A stretch of 64,000 bases of DNA, taken from an uncultured Bizionia sp. GTDB lineage: Bacteria; Bacteroidota; Bacteroidia; Flavobacteriales; Flavobacteriaceae. The translations under genes were made by a program, and so were the position numbers. The notes below the pieces were generated by a model, which had not been told where the DNA came from, did no database searches, and saw only the letters and a program-made list of their open reading frames with translations. The stretch spans positions 1 to 64,000 of the forward strand of contig CANMCF010000009.1 of the NCBI GenBank assembly GCA_947496215.1, read 5' to 3'. Below, piece after piece: positions 17,632 to 25,385 of this stretch (position 1 is its first letter; the number at the start of each line of letters is the position of its first letter).

Positions 17632-17651
17632 AGGCTTTTCAGATTCCGCCT
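17632..17651 (-). promoter_or_regulatory. Conserved leader element AGGC-N12-GCCT upstream of the 156-residue unknown gene
   Basis: Plus-strand AGGCTTTTCAGATTCCGCCT, 37 bp upstream of the start codon at 17595, preceded by ACTCTTACTCTATT. The same pair of boxes occurs 41-50 bp upstream of both T9SS genes (54239-54258, 61363-61382). Ends of the element are self-complementary (AGGC/GCCT). Confidence 0.5.
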
Positions 17652-17700
17652 TTGGCAATGATCATTAAATTTGTACACTCCAAAACTACTGCTATGACAC

Positions 17701-18012
17701 ATGTTAGAAAACACACATATGGGGTATTTTCAACTCACCTATTTATGTGAGACAAGAAGAATATTCCTGAAATTATTTAAGGAAGAATTAACAATTCAAT
17801 CAATGAGATGTTATGTCAGATCAATTAAAAATTGGACTATGGATTATGGGGCCTACAAAGCAGTAAAAGAATTAGGTATTGAATTGGCAATAAATACTAT
17901 GGGAGATTATCTTCGTTCTTGGGGTTTCAATACACAGAAATCAAAGAAAAAGGCTTCTAAGCAATGTTCGAAAAAAGTTCAAATATGGTTAGATCAAGAA
18001 CATCCATTGATT
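17701..18012 (+). pseudogene. IS630-family transposase remnant (N-terminal region)
   Basis: An open frame encodes about 104 residues with the N-terminal helix-turn-helix region of IS630-type transposases: WTMDYGAYKAVKELGIELAI, then NTMGDYLRSWGFNTQKSKKK and VQIWLDQEHPLIK. The catalytic DDE domain is missing. The frame runs on to 18087 only by reading into the methyltransferase-derived repeat out of frame, and the homology stops exactly at the repeat boundary (18013). It is a broken insertion sequence, not a functional gene. Confidence 0.72.
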
Positions 18013-18133
18013 AAAGTCCAAGCAAATGGTACAAATAGGAAATGCAGTCCCTCCGCTGTTGGCAAAGGCCATTGGCTTGGCGATTAGAAAGTCCTATGCA
18101 GAATAACTTGAAAAAGGCATTGTGCTCTTATTG
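18013..18133 (+). repeat. 121-bp direct repeat, copy 2 (detached methyltransferase 3' end)
   Basis: Same sequence as 13535-13655 apart from three substitutions. Here it is joined on the left to the IS630 remnant and on the right to the promoter region of the ubiquitin-like operon. That suggests the methyltransferase once lay directly upstream of that operon. Confidence 0.92.
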
Positions 18134-18261
18134 CTTTCCATTATTGCTTTCTCCTTTATATTTTAAGTTTCGAACATACTTCTTGTTCTTAATTTAAACT
18201 TAAAATAATAAGGCATTCGTTTATTTTTCATAATTTAACTGATTAAATTAATCCAGTTACC

Positions 18262-18645
18262 ATGAATATCATAAAGATAAAAGACGAAAGTGCCGCCGGC
18301 GATATCTTAAACGAAATTACGCTTAAATTCAAAGAAGAATTCATAACCATTTCCGATCTCATAAAAGCGAGAATAGAAATGGAGATCGATCGCTATGAGG
18401 ACAATGTGGAATCTTACAAAACGGGATTGGTTCTACCCACTAAAACAGAAACCAGACTAAACAACAAAAAGCAAAAGGCAATCGACCCTGAACAACAACT
18501 GTATGTAGCCCTCGATGCATTCAACAACAATGGTTTCATTCTATTGGTGGATGACGAACAAGTCGAAAACATAGAGCAAAGAGTTCTTGTAGACGAATCC
18601 ACAGCTGTTTCATTCATAAAATTAACACCTCTTGTTGGCGGTTAA
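18262..18645 (+). CDS. Ubiquitin-like beta-grasp protein ending in Gly-Gly
   Basis: 127 residues, no signal peptide. The sequence starts with beta-hairpin-like MNIIKIKD and ITLKFKEEFITISDLIKARI, continues with a long charged helix and ends AVSFIKLTPLVGG. A C-terminal Gly-Gly right after a final strand is the hallmark of ThiS, MoaD, ubiquitin and their relatives; here the diglycine is already exposed, so no protease is needed. The gene is first in an operon with a DUF4132-family protein and a ThiF/E1-like enzyme. Expected role: to be adenylated at the C-terminus by the E1 and passed on as a protein tag or sulfur carrier. At 127 residues it is longer than ThiS or MoaD, because of an N-terminal helical segment. 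Fold and role are inferred. Confidence 0.72.
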   Translation: MNIIKIKDESAAGDILNEITLKFKEEFITISDLIKARIEMEIDRYEDNVESYKTGLVLPTKTETRLNNKKQKAIDPEQQLYVALDAFNNNGFILLVDDEQVENIEQRVLVDESTAVSFIKLTPLVGG

Positions 18646-18660
18646 AATACCTAAGTGTCC

Positions 18661-21225
18661 ATGTTTAGTTTATTCAAGAAAAAAAAGGAATCCCAAAAAT
18701 TCAGTAATGTAGAACGCTTGGTAAATACCATCAAAGCACAAAATCATTATGTATATAGCTCCAATGATCTTAGTGATATGGAAGTATACAATGCTTTGAA
18801 AAAGGAGTCCAAACCATTTCAAAAGGAATTTATAATTGATGCTTTAAACTACTTGGAGCACATAATGGGCAAAGAAAAACTTCACTCCAAAAATGGGAAT
18901 GACGATACTTATAGATACCGATTGATCACTTATGCCGTACTTAACGGATTAATGAGAAGAAACCTCGATTATTCTGAAAAAGAGTGGATCGACATGTTTC
19001 AGTCCATACACGACATTTCCAAAAATACAGAGCATTTTTCGTTAAGTGATTTCCCTGTAAATTACGCCATACAGCAAATAGAGCGTTACATAAAAAAAGA
19101 AGGGCTGTCCGAGTCCCTTTCTTCTTACATTAAGAGCATGTTGCAATGGGACATTTTAAACGCCTCCCATTCTGGCTATTGGGGAAGTGACTTAAAGAAA
19201 TCTGCTTCCAAGCTTAGTAAAATTGTACAGAGTGACGATGAAGTCGTTCTTTTTTCATTGAAAACGGAAGACATTGGAGATGCAGTAAATACAATCATAG
19301 CAGATAGTCCCAAAAACGGCAATGAGCTTCATCAATTGCTCTATTTAACCTATGATGCCACAGGTTCCAAGCCTTCAAAGAAGTTTCAATCGCAAATAGA
19401 TGATCTCATAAAGGCCATTGGCAAGAACGAATACCGAAAGCTGGCTCAAGACATACTTACCAATGCCGCAAACCATCCCATTACCGAAAAAGATAGAAGA
19501 TACAGCTACGGCAACGAAGTTAATGAATACAAGGAATACTCTTTTCTATGCGATCCAAGCAAGCAGTTCATAAAAGGGATCGTTTGGACAATGACTCCTT
19601 ATTCGGACAAAGAGACATTGATCATACTAAGCAAGCTCCTTGAAAAATCCTACACGAAAATGCCTGGAGTTGGCCCTGCTGCCGCAGCCGTTGGCAATGC
19701 CTGCATTTATGTGATGGGTAATATGAGAGGTAAGGATGGATTGGGGGCATTATCCAGAATAAAGCTGAAATTAAAACAAAACAACGTTAAAAAATCGATA
19801 GACAAATACTTGGAATTGGGGGCAAAAAAATACAATGTCTCCGTTGAAGAGCTAAAGGAAATGTCCGTTCCCGATTTTCAGCTTGTAAATGGCGCAAAGT
19901 CAATTGATTTCGATGATTACAAGTTGAACATCAGCATTGAAGGTGCAAAATTAAACCAGCAATGGATCAAACCAGACGGAACAACAATTAAGTCTGTTCC
20001 GAGCATCGTCAAGAACTCAACCAAACATTCCAATACATTAAAAGAATTACGAAAGGAGTTAAAAGAAATTCAAAAAACATATTCTTCTCAAAAACAGCGC
20101 ATCGACAACCAGTTCATTTTAAACCGAACTTGGGATTTCGAGGCGTTTGAAAAATATTATTTAAGCCACGGGCTGGTAAACCCCATTGCCTCAAAATTGA
20201 TTTGGACTTTTGAAAACGACAAAGGCAAGAAAGCCGATGTTATTTCAATTGATGAAAATTGGCAGGATTCCAAAGGAAACAGTGTAGAATGGATAGACGA
20301 AAAATGCAGCATAAAACTTTGGCATCCTGTTTTCGCAACGGAACAAGAGATTGTAGATTGGCGTGACAGAATGCTGTACTTAGAGTTAAAACAACCCATA
20401 AAGCAAGCTTTTAGAGAACTTTACATTTTAACCGATGCCGAAATAAACACGAAAAACTATTCCAATAGAATGGCAGCTCACATCTTGAAGCAACATCAAT
20501 TCAATGCCTTGGCAGGTTTGCGCGGATGGAAATATTCGCTTATGGGGGCGTATGACGATGGTAGAGACAGTGAGACCTGCAACAAATACCTTCCCGAGTA
20601 TAAGATTACAGCCGAATATTGGATAGATGAATTGAACGACCACGATGCCTTTAACGATGCAGGCATATGGTTGTACATGGCAACCGATCAAGTTAAATTC
20701 AAGAATGAAGCCAACGAACTGATGGATCTTGTCGATGTTCCAAAAATCGTCTTTTCCGAAGTGATGAGAGATGTCGATTTGTTTGTTGGTGTCTGTAGTG
20801 TTGGTAACGACCCCGAATGGGGGGACAATGGAGGTGAAAGACAAACACACAGAGATTACTGGACCTCTTACTCTTTTGGAGATTTAACTGAAATCGCAAA
20901 AACGAGAAAGTCAATTCTTGAAAGATTGCTTCCTAGATTGAGTAAACTAAAAGGAAAGGCAACAATAAATGGTAAGTTTTTAATTGTACAAGGAACATTG
21001 CGAACGTACAAGATTCACATAGGTAGTGGGAACATTTTAATGGAACCCAACGATCAGTATTTGTGCATCGTACCTTCTCGTTCTACCGACAAGACGACAG
21101 ATCGCTTGTTTATTCCCTTTGAAGGAGACAAGGGGTTGTCCATTGTATTGAGCAAAGCCTTTTTGTTGGCAGAAGACACCAAAATCGATGATACTACCAT
21201 TACGAGTCAAATAAACAGAAATTGA
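18661..21225 (+). CDS. DUF4132 / MolR-like protein with C-terminal DUF7737-type domain
   Basis: About 854 residues from the ATG at 18661 (a GTG two codons earlier is possible). The first ~450 residues are helical-repeat-like. The ~250 C-terminal residues carry strongly conserved family features as I remember them: YSNRMAAHILKQHQFNALAG, GWKYSLMGAYDDGRDSET, DAFNDAGIWLYMATDQVKF, VFSEVMRDVDLFVGV-SVGND, RDYWTSYSFGDL, and TYKIHIGSGNILMEPNDQYL. No WGR domain is present. The function of the family is not known. Being placed between a Gly-Gly protein and an E1 suggests it is the substrate, the ligase-like partner or the effector. It overlaps the E1 gene by one base (TGATG). Confidence 0.8.
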   Translation: MFSLFKKKKESQKFSNVERLVNTIKAQNHYVYSSNDLSDMEVYNALKKESKPFQKEFIIDALNYLEHIMGKEKLHSKNGNDDTYRYRLITYAVLNGLMRRNLDYSEKEWIDMFQSIHDISKNTEHFSLSDFPVNYAIQQIERYIKKEGLSESLSSYIKSMLQWDILNASHSGYWGSDLKKSASKLSKIVQSDDEVVLFSLKTEDIGDAVNTIIADSPKNGNELHQLLYLTYDATGSKPSKKFQSQIDDLIKAIGKNEYRKLAQDILTNAANHPITEKDRRYSYGNEVNEYKEYSFLCDPSKQFIKGIVWTMTPYSDKETLIILSKLLEKSYTKMPGVGPAAAAVGNACIYVMGNMRGKDGLGALSRIKLKLKQNNVKKSIDKYLELGAKKYNVSVEELKEMSVPDFQLVNGAKSIDFDDYKLNISIEGAKLNQQWIKPDGTTIKSVPSIVKNSTKHSNTLKELRKELKEIQKTYSSQKQRIDNQFILNRTWDFEAFEKYYLSHGLVNPIASKLIWTFENDKGKKADVISIDENWQDSKGNSVEWIDEKCSIKLWHPVFATEQEIVDWRDRMLYLELKQPIKQAFRELYILTDAEINTKNYSNRMAAHILKQHQFNALAGLRGWKYSLMGAYDDGRDSETCNKYLPEYKITAEYWIDELNDHDAFNDAGIWLYMATDQVKFKNEANELMDLVDVPKIVFSEVMRDVDLFVGVCSVGNDPEWGDNGGERQTHRDYWTSYSFGDLTEIAKTRKSILERLLPRLSKLKGKATINGKFLIVQGTLRTYKIHIGSGNILMEPNDQYLCIVPSRSTDKTTDRLFIPFEGDKGLSIVLSKAFLLAEDTKIDDTTITSQINRN

Positions 21226-21929
21226 TGTCCTCCTTTTTCGAAGTACACCATAAACTAATTGGTGAAGATTCCCAAGCGAATATTTCATCGTCCCACATTG
21301 CCATCGTTGGCATTGGCGGACTGGGATGTTCCGTAGCAATGGGACTTGTTCGACTAGGCGTAAAAAACTTGACATTAGTGGACCACGACAAAATTGAAGA
21401 CTCCAACATACCAAGGCAAGTCTTGTTTGGTCACGGCGATGTGGGTTTTCCAAAAGTGGATGTAGCCAAGCAAAGGCTATTGCAAATTTTTGAAGATCTA
21501 AACATTGTAACCCTAAAAGAGTCCATCTCTGCAAAGAATGGTCTCGACCATTTAAATCAAGCGGACATAATCATAGATTGTACAGATAACCATATTGCCC
21601 GTTATGCGATAAGCAGATGCTGTGAAAAGCTAAACACACCAATGGTTTATGGTGGTGTTGAAGCCTTTAATGGCCAAGTTGGCGTGTTCTGTTTGAAAAA
21701 CAGCAAACCCTTCCATGTTCTTTTTCCTAAAATTGAAGCATTGGTAGGCAACGAACAATGCAATGCCTCCGGAGTATTGCCTTTTGTGGTTCAAACCGTA
21801 GGAAACCTTCAAGTCATAGAGGCCTACAAGATAATGAGCAATGAAAACAACATATTGAACAATAAGCTCTTGTGTTTGAATGTACTAACTGGCAAACAAC
21901 GCATCATCGATTTGGACATCAAGAAATGA
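21225..21929 (+). CDS. ThiF/HesA/MoeB-family E1-like adenylating enzyme
   Basis: 234 residues from the ATG at 21225, which overlaps the previous stop codon. The Rossmann ATP site is GIGGLG (29-34), with D53xD55, NIPRQ (61-65, arginine for ATP), D118-D121 in IDCTDN, and YGGVEAFNGQVGVF. Cys179 in EQCNASGVL is placed like the catalytic cysteine of ThiF. The two CxxC pairs that hold zinc in ThiF and MoeB are absent (KPFHVLFPK replaces the first). It should adenylate the Gly-Gly carboxylate of the 127-residue protein in the same operon. No E2-like or JAB-like gene is in the window. Confidence 0.88.
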   Translation: MSSFFEVHHKLIGEDSQANISSSHIAIVGIGGLGCSVAMGLVRLGVKNLTLVDHDKIEDSNIPRQVLFGHGDVGFPKVDVAKQRLLQIFEDLNIVTLKESISAKNGLDHLNQADIIIDCTDNHIARYAISRCCEKLNTPMVYGGVEAFNGQVGVFCLKNSKPFHVLFPKIEALVGNEQCNASGVLPFVVQTVGNLQVIEAYKIMSNENNILNNKLLCLNVLTGKQRIIDLDIKK

Positions 21930-21970
21930 CACCATTTCTCATCTAAAACAATTATGTGACTCTCGCTCAT

Positions 21971-22006
21971 AAAAAGAGGAGCTGAATGAATTCAGCTCCT
22001 CTTTTT
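21971..22006. terminator. Bidirectional rho-independent terminator
   Basis: AAAAAGAGGAGCTGAAT and its complement ATTCAGCTCCTCTTTTT form a long stem flanked by A and T runs. It lies between the convergent E1-like and bestrophin genes and can end both transcripts. Confidence 0.88.
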
Positions 22007-22044
22007 CTTTTTATTCATGTGAAAATTCCTTGTTTACAATACAA

Positions 22045-23148
22045 TCACATTACAATGTCATTCGTCCATGCATAAGGTTCAGGAATGCCTGTATCGTCAA
22101 TGAGTTGTCTAATGTCTATTTCTATTCCTCTGCTCATATCCGTGATGGGAACATCGTTTGGACCTCCTTCAAATGGATTTTCAGTATTTTCCCCGATAGC
22201 CTCCATAGTGTGGAACACCCATGCTATCAATGCACTGAATGGAATGGAAAACCAAACAAAATGCTTTGCTATGGTTTCCTGAACCATATGCATCAAAGAT
22301 GAACGTTCTTCATGCTTACTTAGCAAGGCTAATATCTTATCACCGAAACTCTCAAATTCTTCCATGATTCCATAAGGGATGAGCAAAATGAAAATCCACA
22401 CGAACAAATAATTGAGTGTTGCGAATTGTCTTGGATACGGAAAGTTCTTGATACGTTCACTTTTACCTTGAAGTGCATAGAACTCCACCAACATGTTCGA
22501 CATTTCCATATGACGAAAGTCTTCGATCAAGCCTTGACTCTTCAATTCCTTCAAACGTCTTGATTGAATGCCCAACAATTGTGATGCTTGATTCCCCTTT
22601 GCAAATACCTCATCATATTCTTCCTTGGACATATAGGGATCTATGGCTTCTTCAATTGAGATCTCATCTTCACAAACCCTATATTTGGCTGCCTTGAACT
22701 CCTTGTTGGATCGTTTTGCCTTAAGATGCATTTCCCATGGCTTGTCCTTCCTCAATTGATATCGCAGTGCTGTCAACCAAGCTATGTGACGATGCACCAA
22801 TTCACGTTGAATCTCCTTTAGCTCTCCTTCATCCCTTGCCTTGACCGTATGATCATTATTTATGAAATCCTTCACCATTATGGTCCATGATCGTGAGGCG
22901 TTGACTATACCTCCCCAAATCTTTCGAGCCTCCCACAACCTATCATATGATGCATTGTTTTTAAAACTTACGATAAATGCGACGGCTGTTCCCAAAACTC
23001 CCAAAGGCAACCATGGTACGTGCAACCATTTCAATCCCACTATATCAAAAAGGAAAACAGGTATCGTTGCCAAAAAAAGAAATAGTAAAATATGACGCCG
23101 AGTCCATCTCAACACGCCTTTTACAGGAAATATTCGTTTTGTATACAT
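22045..23148 (-). CDS. Bestrophin-family ion channel
   Basis: 367 residues with the bestrophin/UPF0187 layout: N-terminal cytoplasmic segment, TM helix (HILLFLFLATIPVFLFDIVG), the conserved SFKNNASYDRLWEARKIWG stretch, a central charged helical region, and two further membrane helices (FVWIFILLIPYGIMEEF, FVWFSIPFSALIAWVFHTME) before ENPFEGGPNDVPI, a family signature. Bacterial homologues form pentameric channels for anions or monovalent cations. Monocistronic. Confidence 0.92.
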   Translation of the reverse strand: MYTKRIFPVKGVLRWTRRHILLFLFLATIPVFLFDIVGLKWLHVPWLPLGVLGTAVAFIVSFKNNASYDRLWEARKIWGGIVNASRSWTIMVKDFINNDHTVKARDEGELKEIQRELVHRHIAWLTALRYQLRKDKPWEMHLKAKRSNKEFKAAKYRVCEDEISIEEAIDPYMSKEEYDEVFAKGNQASQLLGIQSRRLKELKSQGLIEDFRHMEMSNMLVEFYALQGKSERIKNFPYPRQFATLNYLFVWIFILLIPYGIMEEFESFGDKILALLSKHEERSSLMHMVQETIAKHFVWFSIPFSALIAWVFHTMEAIGENTENPFEGGPNDVPITDMSRGIEIDIRQLIDDTGIPEPYAWTNDIVM

Positions 23149-23334
23149 TAAGTCTAGTTAGATTTATCGTATGAAATATACGAAAAACCAACAACTAAAA
23201 GGTATTCCCATTTATTCTTCCCATCTTATTCAAATCATAGGCTGGAATTTCGAAATGGAGATTGAAAACTAAAATGTTTTTTTTGCTTTTCCAATCCCGC
23301 ATCCAACTCCTACATTTAGTCTAAGCCATCTTTT

Positions 23335-25083
23335 TTATTTGATTACAATTTTAGATGTGAGAATCCTATTATCGGTCTCTACATTAAGCAGATACACTCC
23401 CTTAGCCAAGGGTGAAACATTCAATTTTCCGTGATCACTTTCTAATGCTCCTTTGGTAACTATGGCTCCATGGATGGTCATTAATTCATAAGTAGCATTG
23501 ATGAAATCATGTTTTACATTGATCTCCCCAGTCGTAGGATTGGGAAATATTTGAAAGGTAGTCTCCTCGAAGTCATCAACGGACAAAGATGAAGGAGGCA
23601 CTTGTCCAGAAATGAAGTATCTCCCTAATGAACCATAATCGGTATAGCCGTCTCCTAAAGGATCTCCGAATCCCACTCCATCTATTTCAATATAATAAGT
23701 GCCTTCCGTTACAGTTTCGTTTAAAGTTGAGGCATCGAATCCATCGGTATCCGCACTTGCTATTTCCGTACCTGAAGCGTCCAGCAACCGAACTTTCAAA
23801 TCTAGATTCTGAGAATAATCATATAGATTTGCAGGTCTTGCAACAAGATCGATTGTCCCTGAACCCACTTCCATTTTAAAGAGGTCCACGTCCGAAGTCA
23901 TTCCTATTATCCCAAAGTTTCCGTCCTCCATCACATCTCCATTGGTTTCTATCGTCAAATTGGTGCTATTGGCCATGTCGTCACCATGGTCGTCCGTTCT
24001 ATATCCCACGCCATTGGTATTTCCTGACATTATTTGAAGATCGTCTTCTGAATTGTTGGCTCCGGAATATTCTCCCTTGCTGAATTGGGAATAACCATCG
24101 GTTACGGTTCCCATTATCACACGATAAAAGCCATGTCCAGGATAATATTCAGCAGACGCGTTTCCATCATGATGCAACCCAAAAGTATGTCCTGCCTCAT
24201 GAGACCCCACATTTGCAGCCTTCACAGGAGATTGCACGGGGCCTCCCATTTTCACCCAACACGGATCACCACTACCATTGTTGAAAGACCCCAAAAAAGC
24301 GACTCCTGGATTGCTGGGATAGGTATTGTTGAATATGATCATCTGCCTGGAATATATGTTCGCATTGTCATATACACTTCTTGTAGTGGTCACATTAATA
24401 TTGAAAGGCGCATAATCTTCCGATATCACATAGAATACTTCTTCTATTTCTGCATCGGTAAGTCCAGCAGCTGCAGCATTGATGGTTCCCCAAGATCCTC
24501 CCGACACATTTTCTCCATCGAAATCCAAATAAAGCACTCCGGGAGCACCAGGAAAACTTTCCAACTCTGGCACTACCATCCCTTTTTGGCTATGTTTGGG
24601 CCAATCACTTTCCTTTTGTGCATCCACTATTGAAGACGTATCTTCAACTATACAAACTTGAGTATGGATGTCCACCTTCTCAATGAAGACTTCTTTTTGT
24701 TCATTCGTGGATATCACATAAGCTTCATCGTTATCATAAAACAATAGTTTGCCTTTGATGCCTTTGTCGTCTCCTTTTATGAAGAAAGTCGCATTTTGGT
24801 AGCCATCCACCTTTCCAAAAAGGTAGTAATTGTCTTCTGTGCAATCGTTAGATTGAATGTTGATGGCAAAAGACTTTTGATCTGTAACCTGTAGATCGAC
24901 CTTTTGGTCTTTAGTCTTTTTTAAATGAGATTCGACAAAGGGTTTTACGACCTCCTCCAAACTCCCTAATCTATATAGGGTCTTGGATTCTTGTGAATAT
25001 ATGGTTGTTGTATTAACTAGTAATAGCAACAGTCCGAAAATTGATCTTGAATAAAATGCAAATGTTGAATATAGAGCATCCAT
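23335..25083 (-). CDS. T9SS-secreted metzincin-like zinc metalloprotease
   Basis: 582 residues. A signal peptide (residues ~15-30) is followed by a propeptide-like region of about 150 residues. The catalytic domain has the zinc motif SHEAGHTFGLHHDG (HExxHxxGxxH, with the metzincin third histidine) and, downstream, a PPC-like beta domain (~390-500). The C-terminal ~75 residues are a type A T9SS sorting domain (FQIFPNPTTGEINV through KGVYLLNVETD to SKIVIK). The product should be secreted or surface-attached through type IX secretion. Monocistronic. Confidence 0.9.
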   Translation of the reverse strand: MDALYSTFAFYSRSIFGLLLLLVNTTTIYSQESKTLYRLGSLEEVVKPFVESHLKKTKDQKVDLQVTDQKSFAINIQSNDCTEDNYYLFGKVDGYQNATFFIKGDDKGIKGKLLFYDNDEAYVISTNEQKEVFIEKVDIHTQVCIVEDTSSIVDAQKESDWPKHSQKGMVVPELESFPGAPGVLYLDFDGENVSGGSWGTINAAAAGLTDAEIEEVFYVISEDYAPFNINVTTTRSVYDNANIYSRQMIIFNNTYPSNPGVAFLGSFNNGSGDPCWVKMGGPVQSPVKAANVGSHEAGHTFGLHHDGNASAEYYPGHGFYRVIMGTVTDGYSQFSKGEYSGANNSEDDLQIMSGNTNGVGYRTDDHGDDMANSTNLTIETNGDVMEDGNFGIIGMTSDVDLFKMEVGSGTIDLVARPANLYDYSQNLDLKVRLLDASGTEIASADTDGFDASTLNETVTEGTYYIEIDGVGFGDPLGDGYTDYGSLGRYFISGQVPPSSLSVDDFEETTFQIFPNPTTGEINVKHDFINATYELMTIHGAIVTKGALESDHGKLNVSPLAKGVYLLNVETDNRILTSKIVIK

Positions 25084-25385
25084 AATAACGAGGGTTTATG
25101 AAATTGATTAGATATAATTAATTTAAACACAGTGTTGAAAATCTAAAAAAAGGGACTGATTTTCAGATTAATACACCCAAATATAGCATTTATTCAGGAC
25201 TTATCATTTCAATACTTTCTTATACTCATTATTTATTCAATTTAGACTTATGATTCAAAGCCCATATGTCTAATCAAATAACATCCTATACTACTTCTTC
25301 TTTTATGACTTATAAATAGTATACGTATTTATAGAGAAAAAGGACGTTTTGACATCTAAAAAAATTATTGAAGAAAGGCAAAAAC
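25084..25385. other. 302-bp A+T-rich gap
   Basis: No gene seen. It separates the metalloprotease start (25083) from the 3' end of the E1 gene (25386) and should hold the metalloprotease promoter. A short near-palindrome ATAAATAGTATACGTATTTAT occurs around 25311-25333. Confidence 0.45.

Noticed and set aside
17701..18087. 128-residue plus-strand frame as a whole gene
   Set aside because: The first ~104 residues match only the N-terminal part of an IS630 transposase, and the rest is the methyltransferase repeat read out of frame. Treated as a pseudogene.
21037..21534. Minus-strand frame across the DUF4132/E1 junction
   Set aside because: Antisense to two genes with strong family motifs; composition unlike a protein.
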